A stretch of 64,000 nucleotides of DNA from Pachyseris speciosa (GCA_016490735.1 JAEMWC010000032.1:1348501-1412500), one strand, 5' to 3'. Positions 22,847 through 32,811 are shown, numbered from the stretch's first letter. Translations and numbers: made by a program. The notes: generated by a model not told the origin, from the letters alone.

Positions 22847-23863
22847 ATGGAAGTTTTCAAGCCTCCAGGAGCTCTAGTGCTTGAAGGGAATCTTGCCGAG
22901 AATTGGAGGAGATGGGTGCAACGTTTTGACTTATATTTGACGGCGTCGGGAAAGATCGAAGAAGATCAAAAGGTGCGGTGTGCCATTCTGCTGCACACAA
23001 TCGGCGAAGAAGCGCTCGAGATATACAATACGTTCCGATTCGCTACTGGTGAAGATCCTAACAAGATTGATCACCTGAAGAAAAAGTTTGAAGATTATTT
23101 CAATCCGAGAAAGAATACTGTGTTCGAAAGATACAAGTTCTGGGAACGTAAACAACAAGAGGGCGAATCTATCGATCAGTTTATCACCGAATTGAAGACT
23201 CGTGCGAAGTCATGTGAATTTGGCGCCCAGCAAGATAGCCTGATTCGAGACCGAATTGTATTTGGTGTAAGTGACACTCGTCTTAAAGAGAGATTGCTTC
23301 GTGAATCGTCTGATCTTACCCTTGAGAAAGCGGCGAGTCTTTGCAGAGCGGCAGAAGCTAGCGCTAAACAACTAAAGGAAGTGCAGACTTCGGAGAAGAT
23401 CCCCGTTCACGCGGTAAAACCAAGAAACAAACCAACCAAGCCAGCGCCCGCCACAACATCGCGCCAGCTGCAGCAATTTAACTGCAAGAATTGTGGAACA
23501 AAGCACTACCCGCGATCGTGTCCAGCGTTTGGAAGACACTGTCACATCTGCAAAGGGAAACATCACTACGCTAAGATGTGCCCACAGAAGAATTCTCGAG
23601 TACACACTGTGACTCCGAGCCAAGACGGCGCCATTGGTCGACAGTGCAAAGTCCAAACCGAAGAGTTATTTATCGGAACAGTCACCGGTGTGGCTACTGA
23701 TTCAGCTTGGTTCTCCACCGTAACAGTCGGTGGATCGTCTGTTAAATTCAAGCTGGATACTGGCGCCGAAGCGAATGTTTTGCCACTCAGCGTCTACTCC
23801 GAACTCCAGAACAAGCCACCTTTACCAGTGTTGTTCTGTCTTCGTATGGAGATTTCAAGGTAA
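22847..23863 (+). CDS. Gag and protease start of gypsy element B
   Basis: Starts MEVFKPPGALVLEGN just after the primer binding site. The capsid-like region spans about residues 1-190. Zinc clusters are CKNCGTKHYPRSCP and CHICKGKHHYAKMC, the second a CCHC knuckle. The aspartic protease begins with FKLDTGAEANVLPL near residue 305. The frame leaves the protease near 23825, where one A seems to have been lost, and ends at 23863. The protease continues in another frame (SSYGDFKVKPEGK). Confidence 0.88.
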   Translation: MEVFKPPGALVLEGNLAENWRRWVQRFDLYLTASGKIEEDQKVRCAILLHTIGEEALEIYNTFRFATGEDPNKIDHLKKKFEDYFNPRKNTVFERYKFWERKQQEGESIDQFITELKTRAKSCEFGAQQDSLIRDRIVFGVSDTRLKERLLRESSDLTLEKAASLCRAAEASAKQLKEVQTSEKIPVHAVKPRNKPTKPAPATTSRQLQQFNCKNCGTKHYPRSCPAFGRHCHICKGKHHYAKMCPQKNSRVHTVTPSQDGAIGRQCKVQTEELFIGTVTGVATDSAWFSTVTVGGSSVKFKLDTGAEANVLPLSVYSELQNKPPLPVLFCLRMEISR

Positions 23864-26757
23864 AACCCGAAGGGAAAGTCACCCTGGCTTGTGAGGCTCA
23901 AGGATTAAAGGAAAGCCTTCCATTTTTCGTTGCTGCTGTTAATTCACCACCAATTTTGGGGCTCTCGGCGTGCTCAAAATTAAATCTGGTGAAAAGAGTA
24001 GAAAGTGTTGCCCAGGCCCCTCGCACAAAAGAAGAAATTGTTGACAAGTTTGCTGATGTGTTCAGTGGGTTAGGCTGCATGAAAGGCGAGTACCACATTG
24101 AGCTGGATGACTCCGTTCAGCCCGTCATTCACCCGCCTCGAAGAATACCGTATTCCCTACTTGAGAAACTTCAAGAGTTGGAGGAGAAAGATGTTGTCCA
24201 GAAAGTTGACAGACCCACCCCATGGGTTAACAGCTTAGTCATTGTTGAAAAGCGTGATGGTTCTTTGAGACTGTGCTTGGATCCTAGAGATCTCAACAAG
24301 GCTATTCGGAGAGAGCACCACAGGATACCCACAGCAGAGGACATTGCAAGTCGCCTCAGTGGCAAGAAAGTTTTCTCCATTGTAGATGAAAAAGATGGTT
24401 TCTGGCAGGTGCCCTTAGATGAAGAAAGTTCCCACCTCTGTACATTCAATACCCCCTTCGGCCGCTATCGGTTTAAGCGTATGCCATTCGGCATAAGTTC
24501 AGCACCTGAGGTGTTCCAAAAGAAGAATGAAGCCCTGTTTGGAGATATTGATGGTGTGGAGGTCATATTTGATGACATCATTGTTGCAGCTACAGATGAG
24601 AAGGAACATGATGAAACTATGCTTAAGCTTCTGGAAAGAGCTCGACAAGCAAATGTAAAGTTCAACTCTGCAAAGCTGCAATACAAAGTTAGTGAAGTCA
24701 AGTACATGGGAAACATTGTTTCTGAATCAGGACTGAAACCTGATGTTGAGAAAGTGCGTGCTATCACACAGTTGCCCTTGCCTCAGAGCAAAGAAGAGTT
24801 GCAGAGGTTCTTAGGGATGGTGAATTATTTCTCCCAGTTCATTCCTAATCAGTCAGAAATTACTGCGCCCTTGCGAAATCTTCTAAAGAAAGATGCTATG
24901 TGGATCTGGTCATATGAGCATACTCAAGCAGTAGAGCGTCTGAAACACATCCTCTCTAGTCAGCCTCTTCTGAAATTCTATGACCCCACCAAACCAGTCA
25001 AATTGCAAGTGGATGCCTCTAAGTCTGGTCTTGGGGCATGTGTCCTCCAAGATGGACACCCGATCGCTTACGCTTCTCGTTCCCTCACCCAAGCGGAGGA
25101 GCATTACGCCCAAATAGAGAAGGAACTTCTTGCAGTTGTATTTGGCTGCGAGAGATTTAACCATTATGTGTATGGGCGGCCAGTGGATGTGGAGTCAGAC
25201 CATAAGCCTCTAGTGTCTGTTAACAAGAAGCCGCTGACCAAAGTATCTCCAAGGCTCCAACGGCTGCTTCTCAGACTTCAGAAGTACGAAGTTAACATCA
25301 CCTATGTCCCTGGCAAGTACATGTATGTTGCAGATACACTTTCAAGAGCTTACTTGGATGAACCACCCTCGGAGCAAGAATTAAGTGATGACATGGAAGT
25401 AATCGTCCACAGCCTCGTGGAACATCTTCCTATGACTAAAGAGAAGCTTGCCCAGATGAAAGCAGCAACAGCTCAAGATGAAATCCTTCAGATGTTAAGT
25501 AAAGTTGTAAAGAATGGTTGGCCATCCCACAAAAGCAAATTACCTGCATCCGTTGCCTACTCCTGGAATTTGCGAGCTGAAATTCATGAAGCTGAAGGTC
25601 TGTTATTCCTTGGTGAGAAGCTCATAATCCCTCAAGAGATGAGACAGGGTGTTCTAAACTGCATACATGAGAGTCACCTTGGTATGGAGAAATGCAAGTC
25701 AAGGGCTAGAGCTGTCGTTTATTGGCCCGGTATGCCTACTGCAATTGAAAGAATGATCTCCAAGTGTTCTGTATGTCTAAAGTACCAAAGAGAGAATCAG
25801 AAGGAGCCCTTATTACCCCATGAAGTCCCTCAGAGGCCATGGCAGAAGCTAGGTGCAGACATATTTGAACTGAACTCTAAGTCATATTTACTTGTTGTTG
25901 ATTATTATTCTAAGTACCCTGAACTTTGTCTCCTAAGAGACAAGACAGCTGGTTCTGTTATAACTGGTATGAAATCTATGTACGCCCGGCATGGAATCCC
26001 AGATGAAGTTATTGCTGATAACATGCCCTTTTCAAGCAAGGAATTTCATCAGTTTGCAAAAGATTGGGGATTTCAAGTCACCACCTCAAGTCCCAGATAC
26101 CCACAGTCCAATGGGATGAGTGAAAGGGCGATACAAACCATCAAGAAGCTGCTTAGGAAAGCATTTGAAGATGGAAATGACCCGTATATAGCTCTCCTGG
26201 AGTACAGGAACACTCCAGTCTCAGGACTAAAGGAGTCACCTGCACAATTGTTGATGAGTCGCATGTTGAAGTCCAAGTTGCCTTCTACGGTATCCCTCTT
26301 GAAGCCTCGAGTGGTTCACAATGCCTATGACAAGCTCAAAGAGCGTAGGGATAAACAGAAGATGTACTACGATCGCAGCGTAAAGCGGTTACCTGAGATC
26401 AAGCCACATGAAACAGTGCGTATACGAATGGGAAAGACCTGGGAGCCGGCAACTGTTACTGCGCAGCATACAGCTCCTAGATCCTACGTAGTCTCAACAC
26501 CTGACGGCACTGCATACCGTCGCAATCGTCGACATTTGTTGCTAACAAATGAGCCCCCAGTAGTGAGTACTGGACCACCCCTAGATGAAGCAGTGATACC
26601 GCCTGTCTCTGACACACCCGCGGTTCCTGTTAGTAATGCTGATTCGGCCCTGCCTGTTGCCAATGAAAGCAGCCCTCTGCCGACACAAGCAAAGTGTACC
26701 TCCAGTGGCCGTACTGTGAGATTGCCAGCAAGATACAAGGACTATGTTATGAACTGA
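23830..26757 (+). CDS. Pol of gypsy element B: protease end, RT, RNase H, integrase
   Basis: After the end of the protease (ILGLSACSKLNL), the RT has WVNSLVIVEKRDGSLRLCLD, MPFGISSAPEVFQ and the catalytic IFDD. RNase H has LQVDASKSGLGA, EKELLAVVFG and ESDHKPL. Integrase has an HHCC domain (HESHLGMEKC ... CSVCLKYQ) and a D,D,E core (GADIFELNS, IADNMPFSS, NGMSERAIQTIKK). ADNMPF replaces the usual DNGPQF-type block. The C-terminus is basic, then Pro/Val/Ser-rich. The long frame is intact to the stop at 26757. Only the junction to gag-protease is broken. Confidence 0.9.
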   Translation, partial: VVLSSYGDFKVKPEGKVTLACEAQGLKESLPFFVAAVNSPPILGLSACSKLNLVKRVESVAQAPRTKEEIVDKFADVFSGLGCMKGEYHIELDDSVQPVIHPPRRIPYSLLEKLQELEEKDVVQKVDRPTPWVNSLVIVEKRDGSLRLCLDPRDLNKAIRREHHRIPTAEDIASRLSGKKVFSIVDEKDGFWQVPLDEESSHLCTFNTPFGRYRFKRMPFGISSAPEVFQKKNEALFGDIDGVEVIFDDIIVAATDEKEHDETMLKLLERARQANVKFNSAKLQYKVSEVKYMGNIVSESGLKPDVEKVRAITQLPLPQSKEELQRFLGMVNYFSQFIPNQSEITAPLRNLLKKDAMWIWSYEHTQAVERLKHILSSQPLLKFYDPTKPVKLQVDASKSGLGACVLQDGHPIAYASRSLTQAEEHYAQIEKELLAVVFGCERFNHYVYGRPVDVESDHKPLVSVNKKPLTKVSPRLQRLLLRLQKYEVNITYVPGKYMYVADTLSRAYLDEPPSEQELSDDMEVIVHSLVEHLPMTKEKLAQMKAATAQDEILQMLSKVVKNGWPSHKSKLPASVAYSWNLRAEIHEAEGLLFLGEKLIIPQEMRQGVLNCIHESHLGMEKCKSRARAVVYWPGMPTAIERMISKCSVCLKYQRENQKEPLLPHEVPQRPWQKLGADIFELNSKSYLLVVDYYSKYPELCLLRDKTAGSVITGMKSMYARHGIPDEVIADNMPFSSKEFHQFAKDWGFQVTTSSPRYPQSNGMSERAIQTIKKLLRKAFEDGNDPYIALLEYRNTPVSGLKESPAQLLMSRMLKSKLPSTVSLLKPRVVHNAYDKLKERRDKQKMYYDRSVKRLPEIKPHETVRIRMGKTWEPATVTAQHTAPRSYVVSTPDGTAYRRNRRHLLLTNEPPVVSTGPPLDEAVIPPVSDTPAVPVSNADSALPVANESSPLPTQAKCTSSGRTVRLPARYKDYVMN

Positions 26758-26873
26758 ACTGTTCTGTTACAGCAAACAATGCAAACATTTGAGCAAAGTT
26801 CATTTTATTGATTATTGCTTGATGATTAGTTAACCATTCATTCCAGGTTTATCTTGTTTTAAAGGAAGGGAGG

Positions 26874-26995
26874 TGTCATGATTAATTTGCATAATTATAA
26901 TACATTATCATAGCCTCCACGTGCTTGTAGAACTGGGCTTATGCAATAAATCTTGTTGTTGTTAACATGTCGCTTGTGTGCGAGTGAACATTATA
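26874..26995 (+). repeat. 3' LTR of gypsy element B
   Basis: 122 bp, apparently identical to 22707-22828. Preceded by the polypurine tract. Confidence 0.92.
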
Positions 26996-27000
26996 TATGT

Positions 27001-27400
27001 TTTGAAAAAAGAGAAAAGATGAAATTTAAGGTCACGAGCAACTGAAGTACGATTTATGCTAGAATAGTCGGGTGAGCAACCAAACAAATTGGGAGATTTT
27101 CATTATTTCTGACAAATGAAAGTACACTTATACTTACATCCCACATTACATGTCAGTCTTCTTCCTCCTTTTCATCGAAATAAAACGGAAATTCCTTCGT
27201 TCCAGCTCGCAAGAACATGTACATTCTCTCAATGGAAGCGAATCGAACAATAATCCATTCCTAGCTGTTTCCCGCGCATGCTCAGACGTTTGACCGCGGG
27301 GAGGCGGACTCTTCGAGCGTGAAAGCTTGGTCGAGGGAAGACATATCTGCTTGTGATTGCAGCGCAAGAACATGGGAGTTGGAGTTAAGTTGGAGTAACT
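27001..27400. other. Inner-transposon spacer, no gene seen
   Basis: Between the gypsy insertion and the right minisatellite. It has no convincing coding frame on either strand. Confidence 0.5.
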
Positions 27401-27559
27401 TGGGCTATATCTCTTCATATATTCTACAAGTTATTCTCAATTTTTGGGGGAATTTTTCCTTTTTATTAACAATTTTTGGAAGAACTTGGGCAAATGTTCA
27501 CTTTTATTGATAATTTTGGGTATCACGTCATTACTTGGAGCAATTTTCCCGAAATTTTC

Positions 27560-28330
27560 CCTTTTTCACAATATTAATTGGCAATAACTTGTTGGGAAAG
27601 TATTCCCATTTTCTTATCATCTCTGGGAATAACTTGGGAAAATGTTCCCTTTTTATTCCCAACTTGGAATAACTTGGGGATATTTTCCCATTTTATTCTC
27701 AAGTTTGAGAATAACTTGGGGAAATGTTCCCTTTGTATTCTCAAGTCTGGGAATAATTTGGGAAAATATTACTATGTTGTGCTTAATCTGGGAATAACTT
27801 TGGGAATTGTTCCCAGTTTATTCTCAAGTCTGGGCATAACTTGGGGACATTTTCCCATTTTATTCTCAAGACTGGGAATAACATGGGCAAATATTCCTTT
27901 TGTGTTCTCGCGTCTGGGAAAAACTTGGGGAACTGTTCCCAATTTATTCTCAAAGCTGGGAATAGCTGGGGGAAATGTTCCCATTTTATTCTCAAGTCTG
28001 GAAATAACTTGGGAAATGTTTCCAATTTATTCTCAAGTCTGGGAATAGGTTGGAAAAATGTTCCCATTTTATTTTTAAGTCTGGGAATAACTTGGGGAAA
28101 TGTTCCCTTTTTCTTCCCAATTTTGGGAATAACATGGGTAAACATTCACAGTATTTTCCCAAAATTGGGATACAAGAGAAAGCATAGTGTATTTTCCAAT
28201 AAAAACCCATTTATAGGATGCTGGGAGACAGCTACTTCCCAAAATTAACCCAAAAAAGGAATTTCTTGTCCCAGGTTTTCCCCAATAATGGGAAAATTTC
28301 CCATGTAATTCCCAACTGGGAATCTTAAAA
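27560..28330 (+). repeat. Right subterminal minisatellite of inner transposon
   Basis: About twelve copies of a roughly 42-bp unit with core CTGGGAATAACTTGGGGAAA and then TGTTCCCATTTTATTCTCAAG. The GGGAATAA..TTCCC motif resembles the left-end unit in reverse. Apparent proteins rich in LGITWGN or its reverse strand are shadows of this repeat. Confidence 0.9.
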
Positions 28331-30352
28331 GTTTCCTGTGAATGTTGTAACAAGCAGCAATATGGCATTCTACCACCTGCTGTACGGTGATAAAAACCTG
28401 GTGAGCTCTTTGCCTGGTTCTGAAGAGCCTTTCACTCTAAAGAGATACAAAGACCAGATTGACAAACCATACTCACAAATTACTCTTTATCTGTGCTCCT
28501 CTTCGGACTACAAGGACAGCATTTTCTGCGAACTTGATTCGGATATAGACCTGGAATTATGTGATGTTACACCAGGGTTTACACCCACTGGAGTGGAGGA
28601 CAAAATTCAAAATACAGGCTCAAGATCACTGCCAAGTTCAGTACCAAGTTGTTCTTCACGTTCCCCTTCCATTTCATCCAGGATTGAACAGCAAGGAGGA
28701 TTGGTGGGAGACAAGTAACTTACCTGTAGGATCTTCATCTTCTTCTACTGTTGAAGGTATGAATAAAGTAGGTCTCCTCTCTTTTCTTCCATACGATTGG
28801 CCCAGATTGCTAATTAAAGTGTAGTAATTTATTCTTATACATTATTAGTGTTGGTTTTAACTATTGTCCTCGTTGTTTTTGTGTTCTTATTTCCTTTTCT
28901 TTATTTTGATCAACACAGTTCTGCAAGTGGGGGATTCATTACACCCATCAACCTCAACCTCTTTAGCAGCAGATGCTGCACGTTCTTCAAGTGCAGGAGC
29001 AGAGCCTTTGACTCTAGGTAAACATGTTACTATATTTTTACAGTTAAAAAGTACTTGATATTTTACCAAGGCCTTTGAAAATAAGGTTTGAGTGTACATG
29101 TATTTCACTGTCCTGTTTAAGAGCCTTGTTTGACTGCAAATCACCTTAATATTGGCAATGATCTTTAATAGCATAATAACTGCTTTGATACATTCACATT
29201 TGTTTCTTGTGAGGCCTCTTCTCCTACACCCCCTCCCCTTCCCCTAATGGAGTAGAGCTCAAGTTCTTCCCCCAAATTAACAGTTGGTCTTTTTGCTTTG
29301 TATTCAGGAACTACATGTCAAGTTGAAATGCAAGAAATAGGGACAGGACCAACGTTGCAAGTGACTATTCATAGGGCATTGTTGAAGAATGACATGCTAC
29401 AAGAATTTAAAGATCCTGAAATATTACACTACAATCTAGACATAACTGTCATAGCACACAATGGGAGGGAAGAAGAAAGAAAAGGACAAGGGGTAATTAA
29501 AGAAGTATTGACAAGCTTTTGGAATGTTTCAGTTCTCTTACGGTGGGTGCGGTTGAAAAAGTACCATGTGTTCGACATGATTACCAGAGATCAGAATGGG
29601 AAGCACTTGGTTGTGTTATTGTGTACGCGTATTTTGTAGCAAAGTATTTCCCAATTGGCCTCTGCTGGGCATTTGTTTGTACAATGCTTTTTGGAGAAGA
29701 AAGTTTAACTCCAGAGTTTTTGATTCAGTCTTTCAAATTGTACATTTCTGTGGAAGACCAAAAGATTGTAGATAAGTCCCTGGGAGCTGACTTTGATCCT
29801 AGTGATGATGACCTTCTGGATTTTTTAAGTTCCCTTTCGTGCTACAAATGTCCTTCTGAAGAGAATATAAAATGCTTAATGTATGAGCTAGTTCATCAGG
29901 AGATTGTTCAAAAACCATGCTACATAATGGACTGCCTTGCCCCAATAGTCAGTGCCCTGAGGGTTTTCCCATCTTTCCAAACTCTCAAGGATTTAGAGGA
30001 GTTTTATGGTGCAAAAAAGCCAAGTGCTAAGAAGGTGATTAAACTTTTATCAGCCAATCCCACAACAACAGCTGAACAGAGTAGTTTAGATTTTTTCAAA
30101 AAGTATGCGAGGAACTTGGATGGAGGTGAATTGTCAACCCTGCTGCAGTTTTTAACTGGAAGCAATATCATTACTTGTAACACCATTGAAATCACATTCA
30201 CAACATTGCAAGGGACAGGCTGCAGACCAATTGTACACACCTCTGGGCCCTCATTACAACTCCCATCAACTTTTCTCTGCTACAATGAATTGGCTGAGGA
30301 ATTTGCAGCCCTGCTGCAGGATAAGGAGTCATGGTCATTCAACATTGTCTAA

Positions 30353-30860
30353 TCATTGATATGTAGCTCTCATTATAAAATGTGATGTAAATACTCAAAT
30401 ATTGAAATTCTTTTAATTCATTGGGATAAAGACAGCTGATTTATGTTAGTATCTTGACAGTGCATGAAACAAGCACAGAGTATTCACTTACTTACCAGCG
30501 CAGGTACATATTTTTTAATATTTTAGGATAGGGTTAGAAATTATTTGCAAATTAAATATTATATAAGGAATATGAAGAACTTTATTGTTGGTTACTGTTT
30601 CTTCAACTGCATTACAATAATATTGTGCATAGTTCTAACTACCAGAGTGATTTTCAAAATAAAAGAAAAATTAATATTGAGACAGTAATAAAATTTCACT
30701 TATTTCCCAGGCTTGTTACCGGTACTGTGTAATGCCATGTACAGGGAAATAATAACTTTTGTTTTCTCTCATTCACACTACTACTATATCCCAACATGTA
30801 CAGTGGCACATGAGACTAGTATTCATTGCTTTACACAGACAACTTAATGCTGTAATTGGT
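30353..30860. other. 3' region between convergent HECT-like gene and rve transposase
   Basis: AT-rich, with AATAAA-like signals on both strands and no coding frame. It probably holds both 3' UTRs. Confidence 0.5.
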
Positions 30861-31588
30861 TTAACTCTGAAAGAGGTTAAAAGCATCTCCCTCATTCAGT
30901 GGATAATCCCAACCTTTCGTTTCCATGACATACTCAAAATATTCCTTATATAAATTCTCTTCTTCTTCCATATGACAATGTGGTTCTACTTCTTGAACTT
31001 TTGCTCCTGATACAGATACAAGACAATCAACAGCCCCATTGTTTTCAGGGAGATAGTAGAGGATGTCAGGTACCCCTGGAACTGTATCATGGCATGACCT
31101 TCTGATGCAATGACTGTTCCAATGGTCCCTCACTTCGTCAAGTTCATTTTGGATTACCCTCCAAAAGCAAAACCAAAGGCATTCCATATGAAACTCATTG
31201 CCAAGTTCTATCATCCTAGAATCACACATGTCCTTGAAGAAATTAATCCACCAATTTGAGTGGCTCTGTCTAAAAAAAGACCACCACCTTTCAATCCTTT
31301 GGTTTGCAGGTGAAGATCCATATTGGTGAGATTTTGCACCTGCAAACTCATCATCTCCATCCGCTCTAAAATAAGACTGCATTGCAGCAACTAAAGCATT
31401 CTCACTGCCACAATCAGATCTTACAATCACTGGACAACCTCCCACATTCTGGATAGCATCCAAATAAAACCTTGCTGGGATCTTAGGATTGTTGTTGGAT
31501 CTGTCAACTTCCAACCATATTATTCTTCTGCTGTATCCACAGATGCATCCATGAATTGGGAAACCATATGGTTTTAACTTGTCATATC
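30861..31588 (-). CDS. rve/integrase-type transposase, last exon (outer transposon)
   Basis: The minus-strand exon opens after an AG acceptor (TTTTAAG) at 31588 and runs about 240 codons to a stop. It carries a D,D,E retroviral-integrase-like core: YDKLKPYGFP (first Asp), IVRSDCGSENALVA (second Asp) and ANQRIERWWSFFR (Glu). A C-terminal part has HDTVPGVPDILYYLPE. Related proteins are multi-copy in cnidarians and fish. The 5' exons with the N-terminal region are not found between 31589 and the transposon end, where a MITE (31870-32146) now lies, so the gene is probably incomplete. The exon itself is free of frameshifts. Confidence 0.75.
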
Positions 31589-31869
31589 CTTAAAACGTAA
31601 AGAATATACCATTTGCATAAACAACTACAGAAAGCCACTTGCTCCTGTCAAAACCGTTCTTAAGATGTTGACTCAAACATGCAGCCTACAGCTATTTCAT
31701 TTTGGCATTCATTTGAGGGTGGTACAATTTGGCGGAGATGCTTATAAACCTAACCTATTTAAACAGGGATGATGGAGTATACATGATAATCCACATGTAC
31801 TTTGAAGAGCACAAGTATGTAATTTGTCTTGGTGTCAGTGGAGCTACTAAAACGCTTCACAATTAACGC

Positions 31870-32146
31870 ACATGTTATCGGCTTCCCTGTGTGGTTGATC
31901 CAACCAGGGAGATATGTGGAGGAATATAAGAAGATGGATGGGATTCTTTGCATGAGGTTAGAGGAAAATCTTGACATTGTTTTACGACCAAAGATTAGGG
32001 GATGGGGGAATTCACAACTTTGTAAAGGATGTCAGGGGGGATTTTCCACTGTGAGACACCTCACCCAGGGGACTTTGTCTTACAAGATACAACCCCCTTG
32101 GTTAGCCCAGGGCTCGACCCCATGGGGAAGCAGTTGTACATGTACA
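31870..32146. mobile_element. MITE, copy 1 (about 280 bp)
   Basis: Imperfect terminal inverted repeats: ACATGTTATCGGCTTCCCTG at the left, and CCATGGGGAAGC with TACATGT at the right. A second copy in the opposite orientation is at 59975-60310, with the same inner AAAATCTTGACATTGTTTTA / TAAAACAATATCAAGATTTT block. Confidence 0.8.
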
Positions 32147-32166
32147 TAACGACGCTGAAACCGGGT

Positions 32167-32297
32167 ATAGCAGCAGCAACTATATTGAATTTGCAGCAAC
32201 TATATCGAATTTGCAGCAACTCTATCGAATTTGCAGCAACTATATTGAATTTGCAGCAACTTTTTAATTTGCAGCATGTCCCTTGTGGGCCACCGTA
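32167..32297 (-). repeat. Right terminal inverted repeat and subterminal tandem repeats of outer transposon
   Basis: Inverted match to 10193-10350. About five copies of a 19-20 bp unit read GAATTTGCAGCAACTATATT, followed by CATGTCCCTTGTGGGCCACCGTA at the edge. Confidence 0.85.
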
Positions 32298-32303
32298 GAC
32301 TAG

Positions 32304-32811
32304 GGAGTGCACCTGCACCAATCCCACTGTCATGGTGACTGTTGGGTCACCACGGACCTAGCAACCCTTTCCCTCCATTTGATTTTGTAGTTTAATAGAT
32401 TCTCTTAGGGAATCGCAAAACTTCAACCCCGTCCACTGGAAGATATTAGTGAACTTAGGCAACAGGACAGGAGACGAAAGAAGACAGCAAACCTTGTTTG
32501 ACAAAAGGGACAATTTTGTTTGAACAAAAGTTCCGCCACACTTCACTTTCCTTGAACAGGTTTATTTGTTAAGACCAGAAAACATCGTTAAGTGAAGATT
32601 ACGACAAAACACGAAAGCAATAGCCCTGTCACGTTTGTCACTCACAAGCGTTTTGCCCTTCTCTTCTTTCTGCTGTCCTGTTGCGTAAACTCATTCTCAA
32701 CACGTCTTTTGTCATCCTCTTCTTCTCCTTCTTCTCGGAGGAAATGGCGCTGGGTCCTTAGAGTATTTAAAGATTGGCGTTTTTTGAGTAAAACAAGGCC
32801 TTTTTAGAAGA
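32304..32811. other. Flank of outer transposon, no gene seen
   Basis: The first 40 bases may continue the LINE relic seen at 9476-10186. The rest has no coding signal. Confidence 0.45.

Larger units (their letters stand above)
22707..26995 (+). mobile_element. Ty3/gypsy LTR retrotransposon B, complete with identical LTRs
   Basis: LTRs at 22707-22828 and 26874-26995, a 5-bp duplication TATGT (22702-22706 and 26996-27000), a primer binding site TGGTGTCAGAAGTGGG at 22829, a purine-rich tract AAAGGAAGGGAGG at 26861-26873, gag with zinc knuckles, protease, RT, RNase H and integrase. I find no difference between the two LTRs on reading, so this is a very recent insertion. One base appears missing near 23825, between protease and RT. 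Confidence 0.95.
10898..28340. mobile_element. Giant inner DNA transposon, CACTA/EnSpm-like ends, 3-bp duplication AAT
   Basis: Ends are CACAGGGAAT at 10898 and its inverted partner ATTCCCA..TTTCCTGTG at 28340, flanked by AAT (10895-10897 and 28341-28343). The terminal inverted repeats stay recognisable for about 50 bases (TCACAGG-AA--TTTT--ATTCCCA---GG). Removing the insert plus one AAT joins the HECT-like frame exactly, which is strong evidence for the boundaries. CAC-starting ends, a 3-bp duplication and long arrays of short subterminal repeats are features of CACTA/EnSpm elements. It carries two divergent split genes and has been invaded by a foldback element, a LINE fragment, a MITE and a gypsy element. 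Its own length without these is about 10.5 kb. Confidence 0.8.
10466..30352 (+). pseudogene. Zinc-ribbon / HECT-like gene of the outer transposon, split by a 17.4-kb insertion
   Basis: First coding block 10466-10897 encodes a four-Cys zinc ribbon (CFSCGGECP ... CRQCG) and a basic segment (SQFKARKEEDRRGYFRRK). It is cut after codons for FNKN and resumes in the same frame at 28344 with VVTSSNMAFYHLLYGD. Further coding runs to a donor at 28756, an exon at 28919-29017 and a last exon at 29308-30352, all in phase 1. The C-terminal half matches HECT-like proteins that are multi-copy in cnidarians and fish. It ends with a C-lobe-like segment, but the usual HTC with catalytic Cys reads HTS (RPIVHTSGPSL). 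Frameshifts near 28690 and 29521 break the frame. HECT proteins transfer ubiquitin; this copy cannot do so as it stands. Confidence 0.75.
10193..32297. mobile_element. Outer DNA transposon (TAC..GTA ends, GACTAG duplication) with HECT-like gene and rve transposase
   Basis: Left end TACGGTGGCCC at 10193, right end GGGCCACCGTA at 32297, in inverted orientation. The two match for about 35 bases and continue into short subterminal repeats. A perfect 6-bp direct repeat GACTAG flanks them (10187-10192 and 32298-32303). Six-base duplications and TAY..RTA ends are features I associate with IS3EU transposons, whose transposase is of the rve/IS3 type, and an rve-like exon is present at 30861-31588. It also holds a HECT-like gene on the plus strand. 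Without the 17.4-kb inner insertion the element would be about 4.7 kb. Upstream transposase exons are not visible, so it may be non-autonomous. Confidence 0.82.

Noticed and set aside
27578..28368. Long open frames on both strands rich in LGITWGN or FPKLFPD repeats
   Set aside because: They follow the 42-bp minisatellite period, which is a multiple of three, and occur on both strands. Not a gene.
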